Part shown: piece by piece, positions 10,882-22,817 of the stretch
Layout: every line of letters begins with the position of its first letter
How positions within the stretch are numbered: the stretch's first letter is position 1
NCBI RefSeq assembly: GCF_013426205.1
Contig: NC_089423.1
Coordinates: forward strand, 1,302,001 to 1,366,000
Direction: 5' to 3'
Source: Metarhizium brunneum
Taxonomy: Eukaryota > Ascomycota > Sordariomycetes > Hypocreales > Clavicipitaceae
DNA: 64,000 bases
Notes under the pieces: generated by a model
What the model saw: only the letters and a program-made list of their open reading frames with translations
Database searches by the model: none
What the model was told of the DNA's origin: nothing
Position numbers and translations under genes: made by a program

Positions 10882-13800
10882 TATGCTGGCCACACACAAC
10901 GACGGCGCTGGCGATTGACGATGATTTTGCGAGGGCGGGTTGATGCACAACTGCTCCAAATGGTTTGCTCGGTGGGAGTTTGTCTGCAAATCATCAACCT
11001 CGAGCCTGGCACCTGCAATTTAAACGGCCCTGAGCAAGATGGGTGCGAGTTGAACGCTGGACGACGCACAGCGGTACCTGGTTTCGACTTACTAACCGCA
11101 CGATCTAACGGCTCTGTCCGTCTGATCAAGTGACTTCCCAAGTGACTACCTACTAAGTAGGTACTCAAGTGCCAATCCAAAGCACTGGAGTGCTTGAGCA
11201 AGCATTGAGTGCTTCAGCAGCCTTGTCATACTGCCAGCTGCAAGCAACTGCCCGAGCGACCGCGCATGTGCCTTGCCCCAATCAGCGTGCAGTTGGCAGC
11301 GCGTTGGTTGATGCAACTTTGGAATAAGAGTGGTGCATGGTTTGAAGATTGAGCTGGCGCTGCCAGGGCCTCGGGGGAGTTGAATGGTCGTTGATCCGAA
11401 GCTGACATTGAAGTTGTAGAATATTCAAACAAATGAGCAGCAGTATCTTATTCAGAGCCTAGGTACCTTGTATATATCAAGGTCCCGTACAGTGTACACA
11501 TAGCACATGTGTCCAATGACGAGTAACGTATGCCTTCCGAGTGCCGAACGCCGAGTGTTGCAACACCAGACCAGCTTTTGCCATCTGCATTCTCACTTTC
11601 TCACCAACTTATTCCCGGGCTCTTTATGCTCCAACCCCCAACCCAGGTGCCGTCACTTACACGACAGCCAATGAACTTGTCTGTTGTTAAGGCTAAATTA
11701 CCATTGTGGAGAAATCGTGGAGCGAATCTCGTGGAGCGATCTTGTCATTTCCCAGTCCCGACTCCTGACACAGCATAAACGACCTTATGCGAGAATTTTT
11801 GACCCACAACCTCCAAGTCCTTTGCACCTTGTGTAGACTGTCAGCCATCTCTCGCTGTGAGTGACATCGAATTTATAAACATCTTCCGAAGCTACTTGGC
11901 CCCAGTGAACAAAGTTGTCCCCGGCCGCTACGGAGTGATTCTGGGACGCTGGATTATCTTAGGCCGACCTCGAGCTGGTACTCCAATGGCAAACATCCCT
12001 CTGGCTGTCTCGGCTCAGTTCCTGTTCTTCCAGATTCGGCCCACGCACAGATGGGAGCCAGAACTATTGGGGCAAATAAGCGTGGCGTCTTTGCAAGCCT
12101 CTCCATTGCCACATGGCCTCCGTCATCCAAGCGCCGGATAGAAGGATGATGTAGATCTTGGACATGCCGACCATACCCAAGAGCCCAGAGCCAAGCATGC
12201 AGGCCATTGCCTAGCCCTGCCCGCAAAATTTCCGGCGAAAAGACCCTCGAAGCCACACGGTCGAATTGCATCTGGGGCTCAGTTCCGAGCAGGCAGAGGA
12301 GAAACAATCCAGTATCAAGTCCAACAGCCCCAAGAGAGGACGCAGAGCATCAGGAGTAGGGTGCTTGGTGTCTGTGGCAGTCCTGGCATAAAATTAGAAT
12401 TACCAAATTCCGATCCCATTCCGAGTGTCTCCAGTCGCCAGACTTTATCTGAACCCTCAACAACGGTTATTCCGAGGGCACGAGACGAGGGGGTGGCTTG
12501 GATGCCGGGATCCAGCTCCACAATGCCTCCAGAATGGGTCCCCAACGCCTAGTTGGTTGTTGGTTAATTTGCAGGAGATCGGGTATCGTGTATGTATTGT
12601 TTGAATGGGGCGGTATCAAGGGCGTGGAATGACCAAAACCACGTTCATGGAGCTCCTGTTCGGTGAGGTGAAGACTGCGGGTCCCTTTCTTTCCAGCCAT
12701 GCGAAGGCTCGAAGATTCAATGTTGGTCCCGTGCAAGCCTGGCTCTGCTGAAAAAAGCCAGGTCTTCCGGTGGACCGGTGGTGTCTGAGGCGCGAGAGGT
12801 GCACGCCAACGGAATAGGATATTTTTTGAGCACCTGGGGGACAGGCCGCGGGAGAAACAGGAGCTAGGGAACGATTGCTCAAAGTGGCGTACGCGACCAT
12901 GTGTCCCGAAGGATATCCTTTCTTTGCCATCTGTCCCAAGAAGGGCTGGGTGTGCACCTCGTCGTGCTCTAGGGTTAAATCGCTGTGATCAATCAGCGAG
13001 TAGTCATGCAGTAATTGGTGCCAAACATGTCTGGTCACAGTAGCGTTCATGCACGTGGAAATATCATTGTCGTGAAAGCGAGGAGTCGAGAACGAATTTC
13101 ATCATGGTGGCTCCCCCAGGCCTAGTGACGGGGTTTGCCAAACAGATGTTCCAAAGGCCGACTGCGGGGGAGACATGTTCGGGCTTTGGGAAGGAAGGCG
13201 GGGCGAAGGCCCGAAGAGGGTGTTGTGTTGTATGCCGCGTGCCGCGTGCCAGTTGCTCAGCAATCTGCCGTTGGGGACATCCATGTCCGTCAATCACGGC
13301 CGTGGAGCGCCGTGGAATGGCCGCTGGGTTGAGGGGAAGTATTGACCTACCTAGGTTAAGTAGCTGGGGAGGGACGACCAGTATTAGAAGTCAACTGGTG
13401 CCTAGCCTACGGACATGGAGCCAAGCGAGCAAGTTACCGTGGTAGCGTCGCAGCGCGTCCTAGAAAGGCCCCGGCGGGATAGCTGTGAGGGTACTCCGTA
13501 CGGAGAAGAGTTCCGTATGATTCGTTGGCGGGCCAGCGCTTGAGCTACATCTGCCTATTTAGACCTAGCGCGGTTCCGACGCGGAAAGTGGACAACTTTT
13601 TTGCATGTATTTTGGGGAGATGGCGGGAAAATATGACGATGAACGTTCTGGCGCCGTGAGACAGCTGCTGCTACGTCCTTTGCAGCTTGCACTCATTCTT
13701 CGTTTTTCATTCCGCATCCCTGTATCGGGCTACGTATCAACTCCGGTTCCATACCAAGCTTCCAGCATTGAAGGCGGGGTGGCGGGGTGTGGCAGTGGCC

Positions 13801-14194
13801 AACTGGTGCGGGGCACTCTCCGGTCCAGTCACTTCGCGACTTGCAATCCATCACGGTAAAACGCCACCACCGCCATCACACAGCTTACCTCCCAGCTTCC
13901 ACTCCGTACAGGGGGCCTGTTACGTAGTCAAGACGGAGTATGGCCTCGGTGTCGATGTCTGCCGCTGCTACGCAGATACTCCACGGGCCCGATTCCCCCG
14001 CCCTTACCTGACTACTTAAAGTACAGAGACCCGCTGGTTCCTGATTCCTGAATACACTCCAACTACCTCTTTCCTCTCTTGAACATTTTCTTTTCTCTAT
14101 CCCAGTCAGAAACACCCTGGTTGTCTCTTTCAAGATACCCCTTCGAGCACACTGTTTAATTAATACGACCAACTCGAGCACACGAACCGTCATC
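10882..14194. other. 3.3 kb gene-free divergent region
   Basis: The stretch lies between the minus-strand DUF7918-type gene and the plus-strand aldehyde dehydrogenase, so it holds both promoters. No coding region is supported on either strand. Notable sequence: the inverted repeat ACCTACTAAGTAGGT at 11148-11162, a hairpin-capable ACCTTG...CAAGGT around TATATAT at 11465-11483, and GTACTCCGTACGGAG at 13491-13505 with a perfect 12-nt palindrome inside it. The 14040-14160 part is CT-rich and looks like the dehydrogenase leader. Confidence 0.45.
11148..11162. repeat. 15-nt inverted repeat, copy 1
   Basis: ACCTACTAAGTAGGT is a 7+1+7 inverted repeat. The same 15 bases recur at 16447-16461, also between genes. 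Confidence 0.6.
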
Positions 14195-15977
14195 ATGACT
14201 CTGACCGTCGAGCTCAAGACCCCGATCACGGGCCCTTACCAGCAGCCCATTGGTCTGTGAGTGGGCAGCGCTCCCAATCTGCATGATTCCAGTCACAAAG
14301 AGTCCGAGAAGCTAACCGCCACGTCTCCCCCAGTTTCATCAACAACGAGTGGGTTGAGGGTGTTGACAAGAAGAGGTTTGAGGTCATCAACCCCGCCACT
14401 GAAGAAGTCATTACCTCTGTCTGTGAAGCCACCGAGAAGGATGTCGACATTGCTGTCGCCGCCGCCCGCAAGGCTTTCGAAACCACCTGGAAGCAGGTTA
14501 CTCCCCAACAGCGATCCGTCTTGATGATCAAGCTTGCCGATCTCGTTGAGAAGAACGTCGACCTCCTCGCCTCTGTAGAGTCTCTCGACAATGGCAAGTC
14601 CATTACCATGGCCAGGGGTGACGTTGGTGCTGTTGCTGGCTGCATCCGATACTATGGTGGATGGGCCGACAAGATCGAGGGCAGGACTATTGACATTGCC
14701 CCCGACATGTTTCACTACACCCGACCAGAGCCCGTAAGTTTGGCATGTGCCTTTTGAAACGTTGCTGGATGCCAGTTGGAAAGAAACAAGGCCAGGGAGA
14801 AAACTGACCTCTTTGCTATAGCTCGGTGTTTGCGGCCAAATCATTCCCTGGAACTTTCCGCTTCTCATGCTCTCCTGGAAGATTGGTCCCGCACTTGCCA
14901 CTGGCAACACCATTGTCATGAAGTCCGCTGAGCAAACTCCTCTGTCAGCGCTCGTCTTCGCCAACCTGATCAAGGAGGCTGGTTTCCCTCCCGGTGTCTT
15001 CAATCTTATTTCTGGTTTCGGCAAGGTTGCCGGTGCCGCCATCTCCTCCCACATGGACGTCGACAAGGTTGCCTTCACTGGTTCCACCGTCATTGGCCGC
15101 ACCATTATGAAGGCCGCTGCTTCATCTAACCTGAAGAAAGTCACCTTGGAGCTTGGTGGCAAGTCTCCCAACATTATTTTCAACGATGCCGATATTGAGC
15201 AGGCTATTTCATGGGTCAACTTTGGCATTTACTTCAACCACGGACAGTGCTGCTGCGCCGGTAGTCGAATCTTTGTCCAGGAGGGCATCTATGATAAGTT
15301 CCTTGAGGCCTTCAAGAAGCGAACTCAGCAGAACAAGGTCGGAGATCCTTTCGCCAAGGACACCTTCCAGGGTCCTCAGGTCAGCCAGCTCCAGTACGAC
15401 CGCATCATGAGCTATATCAAGTCTGGCAAGGACGAAGGCGCCACCGTTGAGGTCGGTGGTGAGCGCCACGGTGACAAGGGGTACTTTATCCAGCCCACCA
15501 TCTTTAGCAATGTCCACGCCGATATGAAGATCATGCAGGAGGAAATTTTCGGCCCTGTCTGCTCCATCTCCAAATTCAAGGATGAGGAGGAAGTTATCAA
15601 GTTGGGCAACCAGACGGCCTATGGCCTTGCTGCTGCCATTCACACCAAGGATCTCAACACTAGCATCCGCGTCAGCAATGCCCTGAAGGCTGGAACCGTC
15701 TGGGTCAACTGTAAGTCAATACAACTCAAGTACTTGAAATACGACTTGGAAACTAACGCGCCCTCTGCCACAGGCTACAACATGCTCTCACATCAACTGT
15801 AAGTTGCCCCCCTGCATCACTGAAGCGGTTTGCGATAGTAAATGCTAACGCACTACACACAGGCCATTCGGTGGTTTCAAGGAGTCCGGTATTGGCCGCG
15901 AACTTGGTGAGGCTGCCCTTGCCAACTATACCCAGAACAAGAGTGTTGCTGTGAGACTTGGTGGTGCCATCTTCTAA
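14195..15977 (+). CDS. aldA: aldehyde dehydrogenase, aldA type
   Basis: Five exons: 14195-14256, 14334-14733, 14822-15710, 15774-15798 and 15863-15977. All introns are GT-AG and phases agree, giving 496 residues, the usual size for this family. It oxidises aldehydes to acids with NAD(P)+. Visible signatures are the general-base glutamate E264 in LELGGKSPN, the GQCCCAGSR block with the catalytic cysteine among C297-C299 (by family analogy the middle one), FTGST for cofactor binding and a [13 protein letters not shown] tail. There is no mitochondrial presequence, so it is probably cytosolic. The overall wording matches Aspergillus AldA of ethanol use, but substrate cannot be read from sequence. 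Exon 4 is only 25 nt long. A CT-rich leader precedes the start. Confidence 0.95.
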
Positions 15978-17205
15978 ACGCGGCTGGTGGGAGAGGAATG
16001 ATTGTCTGAGAATGTATGGATGATGGGATGGGTAATGACAAAATGTAGGAGAGAAACCTCTGCGCGTGACGAAATTGAATGAATCCATCAGGCTAATGTG
16101 CTTGAAACATATGCACCTATTGTGACATTGCGTAGACTGGAGTGGGGTCGGTCGACAGTCGGGGTTTAAAGACTTGCATAGAGTAACATGTCCGGTTGGC
16201 AAGTGGCACGTTTTGGCTTCTTAAGTAGTACATGTGCATATCTGCATAAGCACTTGGGGGTGGCATGATTAGCATGATTAGATTGCCAATGCGCCGACAA
16301 GCTGCCATCATGACGGGGTACTTGTACGCAGATAATGTCGTGTTGTTTCTCCTGACCGCACAACACTCCTTTCATTCATGATTTCGACTGTGCGAAAATA
16401 GCCCTCTTTTTCCTTGGTAAAAGTCTCTCCTAGCCATCTACTTACTACCTACTAAGTAGGTCTATCTCTACCTCCTACAGCGTCCAGCTACCACCGCCAG
16501 CTATATTCCAGACACATTACCATCGCCATCTTTTTTGCTATTTCTGTACTTGTAAGCCGCATGGTTATGTACCTGTCCACGCAGAAAGCGTAGCATGTGC
16601 AGCAACAAATGTGCATTGCTGCAGGCCGGGATATGAGTGCAAGCCGGATTCACGGACATGGCCCGAAATTACAGGCCTCCCATTACTCCTCACACTACTA
16701 CTACATACGCGGGTAGGACGGCCTCAGACGCCGGGCATGATTTGTCTTATTTTTATTCATTCATTCATTTATTTAATTTTAGAAACAGGGTCTCGATTCG
16801 ATTTTCTGTTGGGGCTAATGCGTCTGTGGCGTGTTGCCGATGGTTTGTTTGGTTCACAGAGTGCACGGCGGCATATGTACTGCAGGCTGAAGCGCAACTG
16901 GTGTTGCACCAGAAATTTGTCAAATTTATCGAAAGGCACCGATATAAATTGGAGATATTTCAGCCGCTGCTTATGTACATAGTCTCTGTAGAAGGGCCTT
17001 GGAAATGCCAGGGCAGCCCTTTAGGACCCCATGATGCATATGCCCCGGACAGAGCGGCGCAGGTGGACGATCGTGATAGGACAATGGCCGGGAGGGGGAA
17101 ATCTGTTAAATTACGAAGGCAAGGCTATCTGCTGGTAAATAGATATCCACTATTGGAGACATGAATAATGCGGCAAGATGCTCGTGTTTGAATGTGAAAG
17201 TCGCG
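15978..17205. other. intergenic between convergent genes
   Basis: The aldehyde dehydrogenase and the hydrolase both end into this 1.2 kb. It contains the second copy of ACCTACTAAGTAGGT (16447-16461) and an ATTCATTCATTCATTTATTT run near 16755. No gene is supported. Confidence 0.4.
16447..16461. repeat. 15-nt inverted repeat, copy 2
   Basis: Identical in all 15 bases to the inverted repeat at 11148-11162. Confidence 0.6.
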
Positions 17206-18255
17206 CTATGCTTCCAAAACTAAACAACCGCCGTTTGTCATTTTAAAAACGTCAGGTCGCTTCCTATGCAAACCCTGCTCTAGAAACTCGTGATCTAGTG
17301 CCCATTCCAACGTCCGTGGAGTATCTGCAGCGCGCGACAGGCGCATAAAGATGCCCGCGTAAGCCAGTGGCAGGTCATGAGAAAGAACCCAATATTTTGG
17401 TCCCCCGAGCTTTCGGTAGAGTCCCAGGCCGCCTTTGGCACCGAAGCTGGTTTGCTTGCCGCCGATGTGGCTCTCCTTGTTGCCGTGGAGCATAGCGAGC
17501 TTGCGAGTCTTTGGCTCTGAGTTGAGGAAGGCCTGAAAAGGGCCTTGGTCCAACAAGGTGCCGTGTGGCGAGGTCAAGATGGTTTCATGCACCTCGGTGC
17601 CGTCGTCTTCCACGTGTGTCCAGATAATAGCGGTAGAGAAGTTCATCTCGCGGTGTCCTGGGAGGCGCAGCACCGCGAGCCACGGGGGGAGGCATGGCCC
17701 GGGATGCAAATCTGACACGCGCCACGAGGTAGCTGCAGGCTTGAGATCATGGATGACGGCGACGGTACAAAAGTGGTTCCAAGGCCTGATGATGCGAGCT
17801 GCCTGGGGAGTTGCAATCACGGGCACGTTTCCGTGGAACTCTCTGAGAGTGGCCTCATGCAAATGATCACAGTAGTGAAAAGAAAGCAGGATGGCGTCAA
17901 TGTGTCGAGCGGGATTGAAGACTTCATTAGACATGCGTCTATTTAGGACGTGCTCTGAGGCCAAGTCTTCAATCTGGCGAGCAGCCGCCTCTACGGCATC
18001 GGCTGTGGGAAACGCAGGAGCTGAGGGCAAGTCGATGTGGATGAACCAAGATCCAACAAGATCAGCTGGTCCTACAAGCCATGGCTCTAGGACGATATGG
18101 AAGTAAGCCCTCCCCGATTGCTTTTGGTCAGCCCATGGTCGTGGCATGGACAACAGCCAGGAGTTGTGCCCGTTCAGGGACACGAGGAGCGGCCGCAGGC
18201 AATCGGGGGATGAGGTGAAATGCTGTTCAAGACATTTGGTGTGAGCTTCTTCCAT
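17206..18255 (-). CDS. metallo-beta-lactamase-fold hydrolase
   Basis: A single-exon gene for 349 residues starting with ATG at 18255. Around residues 125-133 the sequence SFHYCDHLH gives the H-x-x-D-H-x-H metal-binding signature (H127, D130, H131, H133), in the degenerate form seen in fungal members of the lactamase-B-2 group. Later candidate ligands are H201 (LPGHREMNF), H231 and H293 (LSHDLPLAY). No signal peptide or membrane segment is seen, so it is probably intracellular. The substrate is unknown; members act on phosphodiesters, lactones and thioesters among others. It is divergent from a Zn2Cys6 regulator across 1.75 kb, an arrangement often seen for a regulator and its target, but nothing here proves that link. 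Confidence 0.72.
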   Translation of the reverse strand: MEEAHTKCLEQHFTSSPDCLRPLLVSLNGHNSWLLSMPRPWADQKQSGRAYFHIVLEPWLVGPADLVGSWFIHIDLPSAPAFPTADAVEAAARQIEDLASEHVLNRRMSNEVFNPARHIDAILLSFHYCDHLHEATLREFHGNVPVIATPQAARIIRPWNHFCTVAVIHDLKPAATSWRVSDLHPGPCLPPWLAVLRLPGHREMNFSTAIIWTHVEDDGTEVHETILTSPHGTLLDQGPFQAFLNSEPKTRKLAMLHGNKESHIGGKQTSFGAKGGLGLYRKLGGPKYWVLSHDLPLAYAGIFMRLSRAADTPRTLEWALDHEFLEQGLHRKRPDVFKMTNGGCLVLEA

Positions 18256-20000
18256 TGAGATGGGAAGGGCGTATGTATGTCTAGGTAGTGGAGGTCTAAT
18301 GGTGTGAATCTCGAGTAGCCCGTTGGTTGGATGAGCAAATTCAAAAAAATCCGGTCCGAGTCAAGCTTTGTCCAACAGGGCGAGGGCGGGCCAACAGCAT
18401 TGTTATATTATATTCCCGACCTGGACTCACCTTTCGGCCGGGGTCTCCCTAATGCAATGCAGCCGATAAGCGCGCAGGGTCCGTAGTGATGCAATTGACC
18501 TGACGTCGCAGCCATCGGTTAATGAGATTCAATCCGTCGTCAATACCAGTTAGGATTGCCTCGGACCATGTTGGGTGACCTGCTGTTCCCCAGTCCGAAC
18601 GCGGCACATGTCCGCCAATGAGGCCCGATGCTGCTTTGTCATAGCCCCCGGCCGCCGATGCATTATGGAAGAGCGTGAGAATCAGGGTTCACACCATGAT
18701 TTTTTAGACATGTAACTTTTGCCATGGCTCTGGCGAATGCCATTGGGCAGCTTGGACCGGTGTCAACGCCATGATTGGCAACAATGCATAAGGCATCAGT
18801 CCGCCTCCCGATGAGGCAGGAAATAACCACGAATTTCGGTCACACCTTCTTGCCGTGAATTGAGGTATCACATCGCTCAACATGTGAAATGGCCTGCAGG
18901 TTTGCTTGGTGTTCGTATCCAACTGTTTCGAATGTCGGTCCCTGTCGAGGTTACTGGGTAGCTCCGAGTCGCCCATCGACTGCCGCCGGCCGTTGCGCCC
19001 GACTTTGTGCTTAGAGTACTAGTACCCCGTATTCTTTGCCCATATAATTTTGTTGGCGGCGAATAGTTTCCATCTCCATTGTCTCCGACGCGAAGCTAAT
19101 GAGCAAATGGCAATGACGCCGTCAGACTCGAGCAGGGAGATGCGTTTCACAACATGATGCTTAAATTCCGACTTGGCGGGGTAGTCCAGGGAAAGAAATG
19201 CTTCCCTGTGACCAACGGGATCGAGTGTCTCGTGGATAACGTCATGCTGGGAGATTCTGGGGCCTGGCTTTTCACTGCAATAGGAGGCAGGCCGAGCAAC
19301 AATATTCGTGAGGGAGAGGGGGGGTTTATCGAGGCTGGCATCTCTTTGACTTCAAGGTCTCGTGTTCGCCCCGTCCCCATGTTGTAGAACGCTCTCAAAG
19401 AGGCGAGTCGTTTGATAGTTGCGGAGTGCCACGTCTATGTTGTCAAGTCTGGGCTGCTCGGCGCATAGCATCTGGCATGGCGGATGGTTGGCTCGATGAA
19501 TTTGATAATTTTACACTCGTCGTTCGAATCGCGACGCATTGCTGCCCTGCCATATCAACTGATCCACCTCCCCGCAGGCACCCCACAAGCCCTTAGTCCG
19601 TAGTACTCCGTAATGAGGCTCGAAATGGATTGTAGATCAGCCTGCTTGAAGGGTAGGGGCCAGAGAAGCTTGTCCGCGCTAGTCTGGCCCTTGGCTTGGG
19701 GAAACTGAGCCCCCGAGCTCGTCGGTGTCGATGCAAACGGGCCGGACGGAGGAGGACAACGTACGAAGTAGGGGAGGATGACTAACCCTGCTTATGGTGC
19801 ATCACGTGGCTCCATACTCTCATGTAACAATGTTGCTGCATCGCCGGCACGACACTGTCGACCCAATTGACAGCACAAGATCCCATCGAGTCATGTAGCT
19901 CACAGCAAATGCTGCAGCAATGCATCTGTAATTGTCCATAGCCGCCAATAGCCCTCGGCTGATCTCTGCCTGCAGACAGCAAGCAGGCTCCGCCCATGAC
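18256..20000. other. 1.75 kb divergent promoter region
   Basis: The stretch lies between the start of the minus-strand hydrolase and the start of the plus-strand Zn2Cys6 regulator. One exact TACTCCGTA lies at 19604-19612. Small frames on both strands show no domain. Confidence 0.4.
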
Positions 20001-21658
20001 ATGCCAGGAGGCCCGTCGGGAAGAGGCTGTCAGGGCTGCCGGAAACGCAAGAAGAAGGTACGACGGACTGAATCCATCTTCGACGCCCGACTGCCGTCTT
20101 TGGCGGGTGAATTTCTATATTGCAGGACTGACAAATTCTGTCAACAGTGTGATCTTGCGCAGCCATCATGCTCTAGGTGCCTCCGCTATGGCATCCGCTG
20201 CGTTGGATCTGGAGAGCGAGTGTACCGGTTTAAGAATGCGACAGTCACGGGAAGCGTCCCGGTGGCCCGGACAGCAGTCACAGCACGGTCCAGAGGTGGA
20301 ATACTGGCTGACGGTCAGATTAAATTGTCACCGCCACGGCCACTCGGAAATGAATTAACGTCAACAACCGGGGCCTTCATCTCAACCTTGCAGATTTCCG
20401 ACCCCAAGTTTTCGGTTCTTGGCTTCGGTCCTTTTCTTGAAGATGTGCCGTGCCGCTTGGGAAGGAGCCAGATTCTTCGCACTGCAGCCATGGCCTTCTC
20501 GAGTGCCGTCACAGCAGTTCATTCGCGACAAGCAACCGTGCAAGCTCTCAAGGACTACGGCACAGCACTCGCCTGCATGAGAAGCAGCTTTATTAACGAT
20601 CCATCCCAAGTCGGCAAGGCGGAGACGCTCTGTGGCGTGTATCTTCTTCTGTTGTCTCAGGTATGCTTGAATACTAGTAGCAAGTTCTCTTGCCCATGCA
20701 ACTAAAAGGTTCATTCATTTTCTGCAGTATTTTCTTGGCGGACACAACGATGAGTGTTTGGTCCATCTTCAAGGGTTGCTGTACGTTTTAAACAATCAAG
20801 CAGCTCGAGATTACCAAGACCCCTTCAGCTCAAAAATGGTTGACCTGGCGTCGATAATAGCCGTAAGAGCATCCTTCCCGTCAGCATGTGACAAAATACC
20901 TGTGCCTGGTTTGCTGACTCCCCGCCCAGATCACCGAGTGCGTCATTGATCCCCGGGTACAGATTAAAAGATGGCATGCGGATCTGAGGAAAACATCATA
21001 TTATGGACCGCTGAACAACTATTCTGTGGTCGATATTAGATCAACAAATTTGACAGTGGCAAACCTCATAGACCTGCCCATGTTTCTCCAAGAACCCGAA
21101 TACCACCTTGTTCAACTACGCTCATCCTACGACTTAATGAGAGTGGAAGTGAAAAAGATAATTCCAATCACCAAGCAACTGCATGAGGCCTGTGCAACAA
21201 GCCTTGACATGAATTACTACAAAGGCTATACCATTTGCGAGTCCTCCATCTGTGTCTTACACACATTAATGGCCATTATTCGGAAGACACTTCTGGTCTT
21301 CCACCCGTACGACAGCACTCTGAAAGAACACGAGGAGAGTGCAACCAACGTTGTTCTCGCGTCAGCAGCGCGGGCCTGGAATTTCCGTCCTTTAGGCACA
21401 ACATATATGCCCAAGACGTTATGTCTTCTGTGGGCAACTACGGATGATCCCAATGTGAAGGCTAAAGTGGAAGATATGATTGACAACTATCGGGAAGATT
21501 TCAGAGGAGACAGTTGGACCAAGATTGCACTCTTCTTCGAGCAACGGTTTGAAAGGCTGCGCAAGCGAGTGCAGACAACCATGCCTTACCACCTTCGACA
21601 AGATACAACGAGTCCCGGGTCAACAAATGATGAAACTGAAAGCTTCGTCGAAGTTTAG
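20001..21658 (+). CDS. Zn(II)2Cys6 transcription factor
   Basis: Four exons, 20001-20057, 20148-20660, 20728-20862 and 20930-21658, all GT-AG and phase 0, giving 477 residues. After splicing the first junction restores the zinc binuclear cluster: C10, C13, C20, C27, C30 and C37 with spacing C-x2-C-x6-C-x6-C-x2-C-x6-C, preceded by the basic run RKRKKK. The rest is the long alpha-helical region usual in fungal regulators of this class, with no second known motif. The chosen ATG places the cluster at the N-terminus as in the family; an in-frame ATG at 19932 is also possible. It acts in the nucleus as a DNA-binding regulator; targets are unknown, the divergent hydrolase being the obvious candidate. 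The first intron (90 nt) has no stop and keeps frame, so retention would destroy cluster spacing. Confidence 0.86.
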
Positions 21659-22817
21659 AAGAGTCTCAAACACCTCACATCCAAAAGCTAATTTGCCTTG
21701 CAATCACATAGTCTTTGGCATACAGCCAAAAGGCCGAGCGTGGTACAAATTTGTGGCTATTGCGATCTAATATAGTATCACATGGCACTGGTTCATGACG
21801 AGGCCGGCTGGGCGACTAGGTTGCTGACAATGTGAGCAGTGTGGACTTGCCCTTCGATGGGGATTCACGGTCAACCGTACTTGTAACGGATTGCTCGCTT
21901 ATACATTATATCATGTCAAACGAACAAAAAAAGCTGTGCTCACCACCGGACGTTCCTCCACGTTTGGTAGTATGGCACATCGTTCCAGTCCGCTAGCTTT
22001 TGGGAATAGCTAAAAGTCGGCATCCCGAGGAGTTGCGCCTCCATGTCCTTTGGCCCAAAAGCCCTGTTGGTCTCCATAGCAGCTGCTATGGCACATAGGT
22101 GTGTTCGATTGGTTGACTTTGACTTGATTCTTCGCATGAATGCTAAGAGCTACCACCAGCCAAACTCCAAATTCCAATTAATAAGATGATATCTTGGAAG
22201 TAGAGCTGCGAGTTACGAACAGCTGGCTTGATTTTAGCTTCTACCTACATCCCTTTAAGCAGACAAATTAGGAACACCCATAGTAGGGATTGACCAAATC
22301 GTGTCAATCGAATCCCCATTATAAGTTCCCACATATTGTCCATCAAAAAGGGTCAAGAAATGATCCGAAGAGAACCATGTACCCAGATTGCTTGAAGAAG
22401 TTAGTCTTGTTATCTGAGACTTCGAACAGGTGCAAAAGGGGTGGGTACATTGGATAGCTTCGGAACAAGACTTCATATACGCAGGCTTGTCTAAGCAGGA
22501 CAGTTTTTTTTTAAAAATAGAGAACTTGGTCCTTTCGGTAATCAATCTCTGTGTTGATTGGAATGGAGAATTCTGAACCGAACTCTACACTGTATGTTCT
22601 AAGCCTCTAGGTTAATTCAGTTCATCTCGTGCCTTTTGTTTTCCAATGTATGCTTATCGATAGCGAACTGTGGGTCGTCGTAATTGCTCACGTCTTGGGC
22701 TTCGATTCCAATTCACCATAGCACAACTCCGCGTCAGTAGAAGCGCCGCCCTCGGCAGCTCGCTCCAGCTCGTCTTTACCACCGAGAAACTGCAGCTGGA
22801 TCAAATCACGGCGAATC
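21659..22817. other. intergenic, AT-richer, with doubtful minus-strand frames
   Basis: The stretch follows the Zn2Cys6 gene and precedes CWC27. On the minus strand two open frames (22545-22255 and 22137-21940) have protein-like composition, the first with four cysteines (CSEAIQCTHPFCTC), but I could not join them by convincing splice sites and recognise neither. They could be chance, a decayed gene, or exons of a small unknown protein. Confidence 0.25.

Noticed and set aside
10540..11133. 197-residue plus-strand frame
   Set aside because: Antisense to exon 1 of the DUF7918-type gene, which is supported by five phase-matched exons.
11226..13450. several 60-144 residue frames in the divergent region
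   Set aside because: No shared domain, no splice links, and overlapping frames on both strands; treated as non-coding.
14293..15228. 311-residue open frame on the minus strand
   Set aside because: It is the antisense of the aldehyde dehydrogenase exons, whose catalytic motifs and splice sites are clear; the frame is open only because of coding bias on the other strand.
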